Shown here piece by piece: positions 1 through 11,760 of a stretch of 64,000 nucleotides of DNA. The notes beneath the pieces are model-generated. The model was not told where the DNA came from, did no database searches, and worked only from the letters and a program-made list of their open reading frames with translations. Origin of the DNA: Pseudeuparius sepicola (taxonomy: Eukaryota > Arthropoda > Insecta > Coleoptera > Anthribidae); contig OY987306.1 in the NCBI GenBank assembly GCA_963920635.1, positions 33,051,453 to 33,115,452 on the forward strand, in the 5' to 3' direction. The position numbers and the translations under genes were made by a program. How positions within the stretch are numbered: the stretch's first letter is position 1; each line of letters opens with the position of its first letter.

Positions 1-1687
1 ACCAAATACTCTTGCTTGCTTTTTAGACTAGCTTTTCTAAAGAAAATGTATGGAAATATGAAATATGCCATGTGAACTTGTCAAATTAGAGGCACATAAC
101 AAACAAATATTTTATTTTGGATATTTAATTCGTTGTAACCGACACATTTGTATGTTTTTATTTTATAAAAGATTGTGCAGCAATGGTGTTTTAACATCAA
201 AATACCCTGTAAGTCGTGTAGCGCCAGGCCAGTGGCGATCGCTTGAAACAGCGCTATGCACAACTTTGGTCCAGAACAAACCCTTTTTTGTTTAATTTTT
301 CAGGTTCTTTTTTATCTTTACCCAATTGGTTTGGGATCTGTCAGACGAGCGCGGCACATATTGGCAACACAAGTACCTACTTTGACACAAGCTACAATAA
401 TAAATGTCATAATTTACAGCCAATCGCAGACCACCTTGGTCGGCTTCCACCAATAGGAATCTAACGTTACCGCAACCGCCCATACACGTCCGCTCGGTTC
501 CACAACAACTATTTCTGACCGCCCCGTACCTTTCACAACGAAACAACGCGCCGTAGGTATTTTGCCGGCGAACATCTTCCCAACCGTCCGGGCATCATTT
601 GGACACCCCCCCGCCTTTTTGACAGCCCGGCCGCGTCACACCCCTTTTCCGTCCACAATTACAACACCCCCGACTTATTATAAAACGACCCGACGAAAAC
701 AAAGGGGACGCGCGGCCGCCCGCGATCAAACCAAGGAGCTGGAAACAAGAACGCGGGGTGGCGGCGGTGGTGGGGGAGGACTCACTCGTCACACGTGTCC
801 GCCGTCATGGCTGGCCGGGGCGCCTACGCGACGCCGCCATCTCCGTGGTGGTGGGGGCGGTGGGGACGCCGCCGCCGCCGCATCGGGGGCCCGCTCGTCG
901 GCGTCGCGACGCCTCCGCCCAGCGGGTGGGGGGCGGGCGTCCGGTCCGGTGTTCGCGGGGTGTGCCGACCGACGCAGCAGCGCCGACCGCGGCGGAGCGG
1001 TGACTGGGGGAGATCGCGGCGGGCGCGGCGTTGCCGGATCGCGGCAGCGACTTTTTCGGAGGAAGTGGTGGGGGGGGGGGGAGGCGGCAGGCCGGCCGCC
1101 ATTTTGACGTATCTTCGTTTCGCTTCCATCTCGGAATTTTGTATTTTATCGGAAAATAACAATGAATAAAGAACCCCAGGAAGGAGCCAAAGCTCTATGG
1201 GTATTATAAAATACGTGAGACGGAAATCACCCTGTATGGAGACTGAATTTTGACAAAATATTTTTATATTTGACAGTTGTCACGGTGGTTTGTGCTATTA
1301 AGATATTTGTGTAGTTCTTCGATAAGTACTTTGTGGAGATCTATTATGGTTAGCTGTGTAGCCTGCGGCTATTCCGTGACCAAAATGTTTAGGGGATAAC
1401 ATTCCATCGGTAGGTACTTTGTAAACCGGAACCGGATAATGAGACCAATCTGGATCTGGACCAACACTATATTAAAGACCTGTGCATAGCGCTGTTTCAA
1501 GCGATCGCCACTGGCGCCACACGACGAAACAAATTTTCTGTTACGATACAACGAATCTAATATCCAAAATAAAACAAAATGTTTGTTATGTCCCTCTAAT
1601 TTGAAAAGTTCACATGGCATATTTCGATATTTCCATACATTTTCTTAAGAAAAGCGAGTCTAAAAAGCAAGCAACAGTATTTGGTAC
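1..1687. mobile_element. Foldback element with about 250-bp terminal inverted repeats
   Basis: The first 270 bp are repeated in inverted orientation at about 1475-1687. The outer ends read ACCAAATACT and AGTATTTGGT, and both arms share the stretch that reads AGTGGCGATCGCTTGAAACA in the left arm. The arms differ by scattered substitutions and small indels, so the insertion is not recent. The interior carries no transposase-like frame. It holds a very GC-rich core that is listed separately. The left end may extend beyond the window. It could also be two copies of a shorter repeat facing each other. Confidence 0.75.
640..1110. other. GC-rich, CpG-dense core inside the foldback element
   Basis: About 470 bp of high GC content with many CG dinucleotides, a NotI site (GCGGCCGC, near 713) and GCC/GGC runs sit between AT-rich arms. 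Near its right edge CCGCCATTTTGACGT resembles the start region of a CpG-type promoter. Long open frames exist on both strands, but they follow from the base composition and look like no protein. I read it as a captured promoter-like or untranslated first-exon fragment. No splice partner is visible. Confidence 0.45.
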
Positions 1688-3027
1688 CTTTTGGTTTGAA
1701 ATGAAGTCCATGGCTAGTTGTAGTGTAAGTAAGCATAAAACGCATTTGATTTTTCAGTTTCTTCTTTATATGGAGGACTATTGGTTCGCTTTGGATCTAT
1801 AAACAAAATTTTCTACTTTCATTCTTGCATACGTTACAAAATACTCTTCCAAAATAATATCTAGAATTTTCGCTTCTTCAGCTGGTTGATCAGATCATCC
1901 CATAATTCGAAAATAGTGTTTATTCTTCTGCAACTCACCTAATGGTCTATGCAGTGTGCATACCGTTTTCTTCATGTGCATGGAAATTTCACGTTAACAC
2001 AAACAAATCTACCTATAAAATAGGATAAAACTTCTAAATACTGGACACAAAGACAATTCGTTACCGTAAAAAGAAGGCAAATCGTAATAAAGCTGATTAA
2101 TATATTTAAAATTTGGCACATTTTAAACGTCAGTAACTGACATACCAATAACCACAGATTACCCCCTATAACCTATAATAAGTCGCCATTTTTTTCGTCG
2201 AGTGGCGCCACCCCAGTCCGTAAACAACAATAAAATATGTCGTCATGCTCGGGTCTTTAATATAGTGTCGGTCCAGGACCAATTTATACTCTGATCTTTC
2301 TAGGGAAAATAGCGCGTTCGAAAAATTTATCAATAAAAATTTTGGCGCTTGTGATTTATAACCCCCGAAAATTTCATATTGAAGGGCGAGTTTTTAAAAT
2401 CACAAATATGTGATGGAATCCACCAATGCAATGTTCAAGTTTTTATTCATTTTTTGTAACAAATTTAAACAAACCAACATAAATACAAATATAAGTGAGG
2501 TTATAGAGACACAAAATAGTGTGACATTTCTCATTATTTCTCCTTGGTTATTTGCCTAATAAATTATCATTGGGTTAACCATACACATTTAGGCCAGCAA
2601 TTTTGTTCAGGATTGCTAAGTAACTAACATTTGTCTAGAAATTTGATACGTCTTTATTGACATGACACTATTACTATTCGTAGAGCATTCGAACTGTCAA
2701 TTTTTGTAAAAGAATCATATCTAAGGAGATTTCCAGGCATCTGGCAACACTGTACGGCCGGGCGTAGGTGAGCTTCGCGCATGCGCGTTGAGGTCAGATC
2801 GACGCGCGAGCCGTAGAGATTGCAGAGAAGCGGTTGGTTTGAACTTTGAAGAACTAGTTGGAAATATCTACATTTTATTCCTCCTTTCTGATCGGAATTA
2901 TTATATTTCTAAGTTGTTCTACATCATATTTGTCATAATATAATCTTTGGAATTGCATTATGTTGATTTTACGTACCTTTTAAGATAATATATTCAGTAT
3001 ACAGTCAAAAAAATGTTATTTTACACT
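1688..3027. other. Gene-free spacer
   Basis: I see no coding exon here. A block near 2250-2285 repeats sequence from the right arm of the foldback element (GGTCTTTAATATAGTG), so a degraded relative lies here. A short GC-rich patch at about 2755-2830 contains GCGCATGCGCG and could be a promoter remnant. Confidence 0.5.
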
Positions 3028-3575
3028 AATATAATCTTAGACAAGGAAAGAGAGAGAACGCCTAACAGCGCTCGCGGCCGTGTTACCGACTGCCACATCG
3101 CACGACAGGCCAGTGGCGTAGCATGAAACGCGTTCTTAGACAATATCACAAAAATATTAAAAATGAAAAGGTAGTTAATTTTGACTTACATCTAATTTGA
3201 AATATAATTGGTATTTGTTTGCAGATAATTTTCCAAATGTAAAACTAGTGTCAAAATAGTAAAAAAAAGTAAAAATAAAGTTTTATGGCTTCTTTCAAAG
3301 GTAGCTTGTTAAATATTTACCTGTGAAACGAAATCGCGGGCTCTTGCTTTTCACTTCTGCTTTTGTAACCAAACGCTGAACAATTCACCATCGTAAGAGT
3401 GTATTTTCCACTTTCAATTAACAAATTCACGAAATTAACTCACAACGTACTCCCTTTGTCTGCCACATATAAAATGGCCGCCGTTCAAAACGATGTAACA
3501 AAATCCATACACGACAGGGTAGGCAAGCGCGGTGTCCTCTCTCTTTCCTTGTCTAGGAATATGATATACGAGGTT
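3028..3575. mobile_element. MITE-like element with about 30-bp inverted ends
   Basis: The ends carry TAGACAAGGAAAGAGAGAG on the left (from about 3038) and its reverse complement on the right (to about 3556). The next 15-20 bp are also partly matched. The interior has no transposase frame. It includes AAAATGGCCGCCGTT near 3470 and may carry promoter-like sequence. Confidence 0.6.
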
Positions 3576-4319
3576 TCATTCGTTTCTTTCATATAATAAA
3601 TAAACCTACTGTTTTAATATTTGTCGGTAGCCCTCCCTACTGTTCACCCAGCCCGGCAACGCCGCATGACTCTCCCCGGCCGCCGCTCCCGCGCACGCGC
3701 AGACGCCCTCCCACGCATGGCCGACCTTCGAATTTTCGCGCCGTTCGCGCGTATCGATTGCCCCTGGTCTTCATGAATGCGTTTGTATCGAATTAATATT
3801 TTCGCGACAACGGGCGTTATGCAACGCCTCCTTGGACGTCCATTCACGTTCGACTGTTTAATGGGACGACGCCGTTAAGCAAAATCGCAGTGGGCGGGGT
3901 AAGGTAGCGTTCCGTTTTTAGTTAAGTAGATATAAATAATTTCTGTCGCTATACGTAAAAGACGCCTATAATGCGCATGGCACAATTTGTTTGCGTGTTG
4001 AAAGTGTGTATGGGTGTCTCTAATTTATACTTTTAATATTCGTCTCTTTCTCAAAAAGATGAAAACATCAGGCAAAAATATACAAAGCTTATTTTGTTTA
4101 AAAGGTACCTATACCTATTTAAAAAAATATACATTTGCCAAAGGACCCTCTAAAGGTTTAATTATTTATTTGTGAAAACTTTCTTAAATATCAATATATT
4201 TTTCATGGGGGCTGCACAACAGGCAGCAGTTTGGAGTTTCTGTTGGGAAGCGCCGTGCCTCGTCATACTTGACCTAGATAGAGCGCGCAGCCGGTTCATG
4301 GACGGGTGATCCCTTAAAA
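3576..4319. other. Gene-free spacer with a GC-rich patch
   Basis: 3640-3900 is CpG-rich (for example GGCCGCCGCTCCCGCGCACG) inside AT-rich flanks. It resembles an upstream promoter or untranslated exon, but no continuing exon could be joined to it. It may serve TPGS2 about 3 kb downstream. The rest is AT-rich with nothing recognisable. Confidence 0.35.
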
Positions 4320-5190
4320 ATATTCAGTGTGTCCACGGATGGATTTAACTATATTTGTAAAAAATTTTATTTTCAATTCTTCGAAAAAAGTAATTCTTCA
4401 TAAAAAAAGTCTGCTTGTTCTTAAAATAAAATTGACATGGAAAAAGTTGACATTACTTATACTGGGTGACCAGAAAATTAAAGAAACGTTAATTAGCATA
4501 AGAGTAAACTACCTCTATTTATAGAGATAATGAAAAAAAGTTATAAAGAAAATTTGCTCAGCGTGGTAATAAGCTACTTAAGTGTACAAAATTTCAAAGC
4601 GTTAGGCCTACTTCGATTTTTTGATTTTTTTCTTGTTTTTCTTCGATTAAATAATTTTCTGTAGGTGGTAAGACAAAACTTATAAATAAAAGTTACTCAG
4701 AATAGGAAACTGTGTATGATGGAAAATTTTTTGCGTTTCCTCCAATATTTTCCAAAATACAAAGTAGGCCTAGAATCGTACAATTTTGTCATCATGCGCA
4801 GTTTTCCATTCTGGGGAAGTTTTCTCAATACAGTTTTGTCGTGCTATTTACAGAAAACCATTTATTTGACAAAAAAAGAGAATACAATCAAAAAATCAAA
4901 GTAGGCCTAACTCTTTGAAATTTTGACACTTAAGTAGCTTACCACGCTGAGCAAATTTTCTTTATAACTTTTTTCATTATCTCTACAAATAGAGGTAGTT
5001 TACTCTTATGCTAATTAACGTTTCTTTAATTTTCTGGTCACCCAGTATAAGTATAATGTCAACTTTTTCCATGCCAATTTTATTTTAAGAACAAGCAGGC
5101 TTTTTTATGAAGAATGACTTTTTCGAAGAATTGAAAATAAAAAATTTTACAAGTATAGTAAAGTCCATCCGTGGACACACTGTATAATAT
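4320..5190. mobile_element. Near-complete palindromic foldback MITE
   Basis: Almost the whole 870 bp is one inverted repeat centred near 4740. The left arm starts CAGTGTGTCCACGGATGG and the right arm ends with its complement. Both arms contain the matching stretch GTTTACTCTTATGCTAATTA or its complement. TA/AT at the borders fits a Tc1/mariner-type TA target but is not a clear duplication. There is no open frame, so it is non-autonomous. Confidence 0.8.
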
Positions 5191-5199
5191 GTACCTCGA

Positions 5200-5318
5200 C
5201 ACTGAAGTGCTTTTTATGACTCATGTGGTTTATTTGCCTTCGCCACAGAATAACTAAAAATTCTGTGCCTTCGCCAGAGGCCTGGCTATGAGTCATAAAA
5301 AGTTGAACTTCGCAGTGC
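5200..5318. repeat. Short hairpin repeat
   Basis: TTTTTATGACTCAT at about 5211 pairs with ATGAGTCATAAAAAG at about 5288. Flanking CACTGAAGTG/CGCAGTG and inner GCCTTCGCCA copies extend the match. It looks like a small MITE or an excision remnant. Confidence 0.5.
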
Positions 5319-5495
5319 CTTATTGGTAAAATAACTATTCTCTGTTGTAATCTACTTTTAAAACAATTTCAATTTGTAACATTACATGTGTTTTTTTATT
5401 GTTGATTATTACTAGAGTGACAAATAGTTTTAATTGAATTCGATTATTTTTGTAAAAGGCCTTGCATCTTTGGTCTAAATTTTATGAACAATCAT

Positions 5496-5911
5496 GATAC
5501 AACAAAAGAGAGATATGATATTGCGCAGGTTGGACACCATATTGGCGCGTCACGCGGTTATAAACAATGATACAAGTTGTATCATCTGGTTATAAACAAC
5601 CGAAACGTCAGAAACGTCTGAGTGTCATTGTAGTATGTTCTCTGCATTTTCAGCCGATTTGAGGGAAAAAAATGAAATTGCTCTTTGTGAACGTAAATTC
5701 TATATAACCAAGCAGAAACTTTTATGACGAATGACTTTTTTTTGCATCTTATTTCACTCTTTGGTCCATTTGTCCCTTTGTAAACTCAATCAGTGGACAT
5801 ACTGTAATACTTTGCATGTCATAAGTGGGCGGGAACTTACCGCGTGACGTAATTGCGCAGAAGGGAACGAAATTGAGGCGGCTAAGTATCATATCTCTCT
5901 TTTGTTGTATA
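5496..5911. mobile_element. MITE with 25-bp inverted ends
   Basis: The ends GATACAACAAAAGAGAGATA and its complement bound 416 bp. The adjacent inner segments are also paired (TTGCGCAG, CGCGTCACGCGG versus CCGCGTGACG). An inner part near 5680-5810 resembles a degraded end of the 4320-5190 element (AATCAGTGGACATACTGTA). Confidence 0.65.
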
Positions 5912-6750
5912 CCCCGATTACTGTAAGAAGTCCCGATTTTGTCAGATGACATTCTTCACAAAATCCCTAGGAATTTTTTGTTAACCATATGTATAACATT
6001 GGTATATGTGTCTCAACCAGTTAATGACGTCACTCATTGATTTATGATGTGAAAAGTTACCCAAGTGATACGAAAAAAAGAGCATAATAAAATAAAAACC
6101 CTATTGCAATCACGATTATGCCGCTACAAATAAAAATAACTATGACTACAACTCATTTTAATAATAATTTCAAACGTCATGGAAACACTTTCGTTTTGGT
6201 ATTTTGTAATAATCAGCTGCTTTTGGCAGCGTCTATGGGCGGACTCAGGCAAATTTAGCTTCGGTGTGTCAAAGTGACAGTGAAGGTTTTCCAGATCGTT
6301 TAAACTGGTTCAAACATTCGGTAATGAAAATATTCGCGGGTTTTCTACGTTTCGTGAGTTTTACCGTCATCTGTGTTGTTCTTGTTCATGTTACTTGTCG
6401 TGTTATTAGTGCAAATGGGCTCGTTACTGACCTGAACTTATGACCCGGTTGCATTTTTTGCTGCATTGATGCCAACTTAGGATATAGAAATTACCAATTG
6501 ACAGTCCCAGTAAGGACTTCTTAAAATAATTTGAGTATATCATGATGAACAATAATCACAGTTGATTTTGTGAACGCACCCCTAATACATCAAACGTTTT
6601 ACTGTCATTCGACAAAAAGGGCGGTTATTATCTGATCCAAAACTTCAAATTGGCGCTAAACAAAAATTTTAGTCCAAAAAAAATGAGAAACAAGTAGTCC
6701 CCCTTAATTTCTAAGCCGCATTTTAAAGTAACAGTTTTCCTTCCAGGAAA
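5912..6750 (+). promoter_or_regulatory. Upstream region and 5' UTR intron of TPGS2
   Basis: No coding exon is seen. TTTTCCTTCCAG immediately before GAAAATGGG at 6751 is a good 3' splice site, so TPGS2 probably has an upstream non-coding first exon. Sequence around 6230-6420 is a plausible promoter, but no core element is convincing. Confidence 0.4.
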
Positions 6751-7614
6751 ATGGGTTTCGTGGTTGACAAAGTTTCGGAAGATTCCTTTTACGAAAATCT
6801 ACTTTTGGGCTTTAGCAAGGTATTAGAAAAATGCCCGTGCGTTTCGAATTTGAATCTTAAGAGATTGTCGGGGGTGCGGCAGGTCGACATAAGGTCGTGG
6901 GAGCACAATAACGGCGTCATCCTTCCCGAAGATTTGAGAGCGTTTTATTCTTCGTGCGATGGATTCCTGTACACCTACGACTTTTCCTACGATTATTTTG
7001 CGCAAACCGAAGAAAACAAATACGTCCGAAGAGGAAACTTATCAATAAACCCTATAAACGAACTTACGAGAGTTTACGATTATGAAACGACGAACGCGGC
7101 GCAAGTAGAGCCGAGCGGTAAAAGTTACAAACTGTCGCTATCGAGAGATAGCAAAGTTTTCGCCCTGGCCCCGGTAGACGAATATTCCAAAGTCGTTTTA
7201 GTCTATTTGACGTCGTATTCGATACCGAACATATGGTTATGTGTCGACAACGTTAACTTCTATTATTTATCAGACGATTTTACCATGTACTTCCGTATGT
7301 CGATAGCACACTTAGGAATACCCTGCTGGCAGTATGTCGCAACGAAAGAAGGTCCGCCAGAGTGGAGCAAAGAAATTTTTAACCTAATTGCACCGGGAGT
7401 GCTGAACGATGACAGAAATATCGTCGACGGCATCAAATATAATTTGGACCAAGTTAACAAGATCGATGCAAACATTTTTATTACAAGGCACACGGCGAAG
7501 GAAGAGAAAGTAAACACCGTTAAAACGGCTGAAAATCAAACGAAAAATAAGGAAAAGAAAGGGAAAATCTTGCCGAAAAGGAGCTTGAGTAGCAAAAGTA
7601 AAAAGTCGAGTTAA
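6751..7614 (+). CDS. TPGS2: Tubulin polyglutamylase complex subunit 2
   Basis: A single 287-residue coding exon. TPGS2 is an accessory subunit of the TTLL1 tubulin polyglutamylase complex, which adds glutamate chains to tubulin tails on stable microtubules and ciliary axonemes. The protein carries the SMI1/KNR4-type fold of this family. Visible marks are WEHNNGVILPEDLRAFYSSC (residues about 51-70) followed by DGF, and the family-typical INPINELT. The last 40 residues are lysine- and serine-rich and probably disordered. The length is close to the vertebrate protein (about 300 residues). The start is the first ATG after a strong 3' splice site, so a 5' UTR intron is likely. AATAAA follows 6 bp after the stop. 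The recognition rests on motifs and was not aligned. Confidence 0.87.
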   Translation: MGFVVDKVSEDSFYENLLLGFSKVLEKCPCVSNLNLKRLSGVRQVDIRSWEHNNGVILPEDLRAFYSSCDGFLYTYDFSYDYFAQTEENKYVRRGNLSINPINELTRVYDYETTNAAQVEPSGKSYKLSLSRDSKVFALAPVDEYSKVVLVYLTSYSIPNIWLCVDNVNFYYLSDDFTMYFRMSIAHLGIPCWQYVATKEGPPEWSKEIFNLIAPGVLNDDRNIVDGIKYNLDQVNKIDANIFITRHTAKEEKVNTVKTAENQTKNKEKKGKILPKRSLSSKSKKSS

Positions 7615-8282
7615 ATGTGAAATAAAATACTAAAATATTGCTAGTTTTTTTTATTTTACTAGAGATAGTTTTCTGTACACTATAATTTATTTATACAGTA
7701 ACCTGTTTATCATAAATATAATATAAATAAAGTGACAATAAACTAGTAAATAATTTGGCCAGAAAACATGGAAAAATTGAACATTTTTTTAAAAAGTTAA
7801 TTAAAACAAAGATGATATATATAGAAATGAATAAAACAAAAGTTTCCTGTTTCAATCAAAAGCCCACTACTCACATTATGTTAAAATTTTCAATAAAAAT
7901 CGAAGTAGGCAGATAAGGTATAGAAGTAAATAAGACAAATGTTTTCTGTCAAGCAGGCTTGTTCTTGTTCCTGACAGAAGCCTACTTAGATCTTACATTA
8001 TATCTACATTTTTGATGGCTATATCATATTTATTTACGCAAATAAAATATCTAGGAATCTTTTAAAAATCCACACATTGCACAATCTTTCACATACCACA
8101 CCCGAAATATCTGAGATTCGAAATTATTACCTACTATCCAAACAAATTTTATTTTATAGTAAACTTGGTAGGGAAACTGCATTCGCTATTGTCATCTATC
8201 AAGTTGTCCACTACTGTCTTTTGTCTCCATCAAAACGACATTCAAACTGTCAAACGTCGCTTTTCGAGGTTATGCCTACCTT
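7615..8282. other. 3' UTRs of TPGS2 and UVRAG, convergent
   Basis: The two genes converge here. AATAAA at about 7621 serves TPGS2. The stretch 7900-8000 holds facing copies of a recurrent AAGTAGGC/GCCTACTT motif that can form a hairpin. No gene is seen. Confidence 0.5.
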
Positions 8283-11200
8283 TTACTTCGGCCTCATCAA
8301 ATTGAACGACTTGGTAGTTAATAGTTTGTCGGTCCTCGCCATTAGCGGACTTGAAAATTCGACCGACGACCCCAAAAACTCGTCGGGGTACAAATTTTCG
8401 CTGGAACTCACAATGTTTGGCCCGTTTTCCAGCCACTTCTCCAAGAATTCCTGCTGCTTTCCGTCGAGTTGCGAACCGTCGCCTTCCCGAGAAATGTTCA
8501 GCAACGGTTCCGAACCCAGTTCGAAGCTGGCCCGTAAGAAACTATCGTCTTCGTCGGTATAGGATCCCACCGATCTACTTATTCGTCTCGTTTGTTTCAG
8601 GTTGTATTCGTCGTCGTCTTTTATACGTAGGTGCAAGTCGGAATGCACCTTAATGGATTTCGCGATGTTTGAGGTTACGTTTGCTGCGAGCGGATCAGTG
8701 CCTTGTTCGATGGGGTCCAGCGTTTGGGCGGTGCCGTTTTTTAAGGTTACGTTTGATTCGGCAGGTAGGTCGTTTATAGAATTCGATTCGGCTGTAAAAA
8801 TGAAAAAGTAAAAATAACAAGATTTTAAGTTACATTTTGAAAGGTTTATTTATATTTCTTTGTCATCTGTCATTTCAACTCTAATCTGTCAAACGGCAAC
8901 ACTCCGATTGGTCGCCTTGAACATTCATTTTGACACATGACAGTTGTCCTGTGAACCTAAAATCAACTTACCGTTGCAACAAATGTCAGGGTTCCGCGTG
9001 AACCTGTCGGAACTGACATAACTCCTCAATAGATCCGAACTTATCTGCCTGTTTAAGTAAGCTTCGGGTATGGCCAGAATTTCGCTGAGGCCTTTTCCGC
9101 ACTCCTCGTTTCGACAGTTTTTCTGCGACTTCCTGACGGTTCTGCCGGTAGGGCTTAAAGACCGTACGTTTTTCTCTTTTCTGATATAATCGAGGACGGG
9201 ATCGTTGACAGTTAAAGAGGGAAGACCGGATAAGCTCATCAGTCTCGCAGCGTCGTCGTTGGAAAAGTCGAATTTGGTACTTAAAATCGGTAAGGTACCT
9301 TGCAGTGGCGCTCGCCCCCCTTGAAGGAAGCTCAGAAGATTCGGAAGTGTCGCCTTTAAGTCGTTCGTGTTCATCCCTAGCGACCAACGAAACTGCGCCA
9401 AGTTTTTGTTTAGTAAATAAACGGCGTAGGTGAATTGCATTTTTTCTTTTCCTCTCGTGAAAAGCGGGAATCTAAAAATTAATTATTCGATTCTCTTCCG
9501 ACTTAAACTGATTTAAAGAACTCACTCTCGCCCCCTTTCTGTCAAAAAAGTCGAAACGTGGTCTGTAATATAAGACCTAGATCCGTAATGTGTCATCGGA
9601 TATCTCAATGGTACTTGTAAAATCGTAGCGCACATGGTTAGAACGTGAGTTATATAACCCAGTGCCACCGACAGGCCCGTATCTGTACAATCTACAACGA
9701 AAACGACAACATTTCACTTATTTTAACAGTTATCTTGTCAAAATCGCCCCATAATTTCAGATTTCGTCCCAATCAAGATGGCAGACATCACAGAGTGCTG
9801 TGTATGTCCGCCATCTTGGATTTTGTGACAAGTCTGAAACAAAAGAATCATAGCCACCTATATTTAACCATTTACCTGTAAAATTTCACTCGTTTTGACA
9901 GTTTTCCTGTATTTTTTGACGGTTACGGAACAAAATAATCAAGGCCAGCCCAGATATCGTCAACTTACCAGCTAAAACGTCGGAACTGGGCAAATGCATG
10001 TCCAAAATCGTATATTTGTTGTCGACGCTTTTTTTTATCGGGTAAATGAACAACAGATCCTTCAGTAATTGTCTTCGTCTATGGCCTAATTGCGTGTGTA
10101 TGTGACTGTACATTTCTCGATGTTGGAATAGGCTTTTTTTGTATTCCTTTAGCTTTTCCGATTCCTTGCTCAAGTGGTGGTAGTTTTCCATCAGAACGGA
10201 ACCTAGAAGTACAAGATTGAATTTTGTGCATTTGAACTACTTTCGCCTCGCCTACACTTTTGGTTTGGGTTATTATGCAAATATGTAAGTAAACTCACTT
10301 TTTTCTTCAATTTCGTCCACTAGATTACAGTGTTTCTGCTTCAGCATCCTTATTTTGGCATACTTCTTATCCCTTTCGCTTGTCAAAAGTTTCATCTTAA
10401 ATTTCGCTATTTCAATTTCTCTACTCAATTTTGCCATTTCTTGTCTCTGTTCCTTTGTAGGTTTCTCATGTAACATTTTATTTAACGAATTCATTGTTAA
10501 CAATTGCTGCGAATACCCGCTTGGCCCCGAATGGCTTTCCGACAGATTCCTTGACGTTTCGTCTACGCAAGTTTGTTTTTGTATTTTCTCTTTGATAACT
10601 TGTACATCAAACTTCTTATTTTTTATCCTCAATTGTAAATAGTGCAATTTTCTAAGTTTCTCCAAATTATAGCTGCTCTGCACCTCGTTTTTATGGTCTT
10701 TGACCGCTATCCTACGATACACCACCTTGTCGTTTAAAGTGTCGACTAAATTAAGACTTTTCGCAAATGGTGCGGCTTTAGGAAGTTCCGTTTTAACGTA
10801 ATAATGACTAGTAAAGTACCCTCCATGCATAAAAAATATCACAGTGTTCCTCTCGAAGAATTTCGGTTGTATATCGGATATTTTATTACCGATGTACACT
10901 AAACCCGAAAAATTTACACCCCACGTTATTATTACTTTATCGCTGTCGTTACATTTCAACCATACTCGAATAACTACGCTAGATCCTGCCATGGTAACAT
11001 CTTTAACGTTTATTTCCGACCATTTCGGATTCGAACTTTCGATTATTTCACTCGTATAAAAAGGCGAACTCATCGTGGTTAAATGTAACGTAAAATAAAA
11101 GCTACCTCTTCCCACCGACTGTAAATTGAAGGCTAATATCTGGTATACGTGACGAAGCCTCAACTAAAAAAGAAATACCATTAAGTACATTTGTATTATA

Positions 11201-11301
11201 ATTATTAAATTAAAAAATATGCCTACTTGTTGGGTTATAAGGGGCACCCATTTCTTGCGCCTTTGCCTTCCCAGCGAAAATTCTGGAAACGAGAAATTCA
11301 T
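8283..11301 (-). CDS. UVRAG: UVRAG (Vps38-type PI3K complex II subunit)
   Basis: Six exons join in phase: 11301-11227, 11163-10299, 10202-9969, 9682-9526, 9471-8972 and 8791-8283, giving 779 residues (human about 700). UVRAG is the Beclin-1 partner in the endosomal class III PI3-kinase complex and acts in endosome maturation, autophagosome maturation and endocytic traffic. The start is MNFSFPEFSLGRQ, then WVPLITQQ joined to LRLRHVYQ as in other UVRAGs. A C2-like domain spans about residues 26-150 (FYTSEII, NPKWSEI), coiled coil about 185-345, and the Vps38/Atg14-like domain about 350-560 (LGHRRRQLLKDLLFIYPI, TGLSVALGYI, QVPLRYPM, YGSRSYITD, FTYAVYLLNKNLAQFRW). The last 200 residues are serine-rich and weakly conserved. 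It shares a 459-bp divergent promoter with coilin. Confidence 0.95.
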
Positions 11302-11760
11302 GACATCTGCGAGGGAAATAATCGTCCCATCATTCGAACAAAAACAGTGGAAATTAACTATTACTGCTGTTATTAGTCAACAGATACAGATAAGAGCTCC
11401 TCTTTTTTTTATGAAATGATAACAAAAAGCTGCCATTTGACGTTAGCAACAAACATGACTCGAAACTGCTCTCCGGGATGTAACGTGAAGTTAGCTCCAT
11501 AATTATGTGACTTAGCAACAATCAACTAATTACCAGGGTTTGATTTGAAGTTATCTGCAAGTATCTGTTATTTGGGTTTTCGTTACTTGGCAACATACAA
11601 TAAACACCGTCTATGGGTCAATGGCCAAGTAGCCCAGCCCAAAAAAAAAGAAAGAAAAAAAGAAGAACGTAACTTTAATGTGTTGTGGATTTAACCTAAA
11701 ATTGTTTACACGTATTGTATTTAAAAAATTGGTTTTTTCAGTAATTTTATCCTTTTTAAA
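11302..11760. promoter_or_regulatory. Divergent promoter between UVRAG and coilin
   Basis: This 459-bp spacer contains GTGACTTAGCAAC (about 11508-11520) and GTTACTTGGCAAC (11582-11594, 167 bp before the coilin ATG). Both belong to an X-box-like palindromic motif that recurs at other promoters in the window. GAAGTTAGCTCC and GAAGTTATCTGC accompany them. There is an A-rich run at about 11640-11665. No TATA box is obvious. Confidence 0.5.

Noticed and set aside
562..1107. Long open frame on the plus strand, and 824-1162 on the minus strand
   Set aside because: Both come from GC-rich, stop-poor sequence. The translations are Arg/Gly/Pro-rich, resemble no family and have no splice context.
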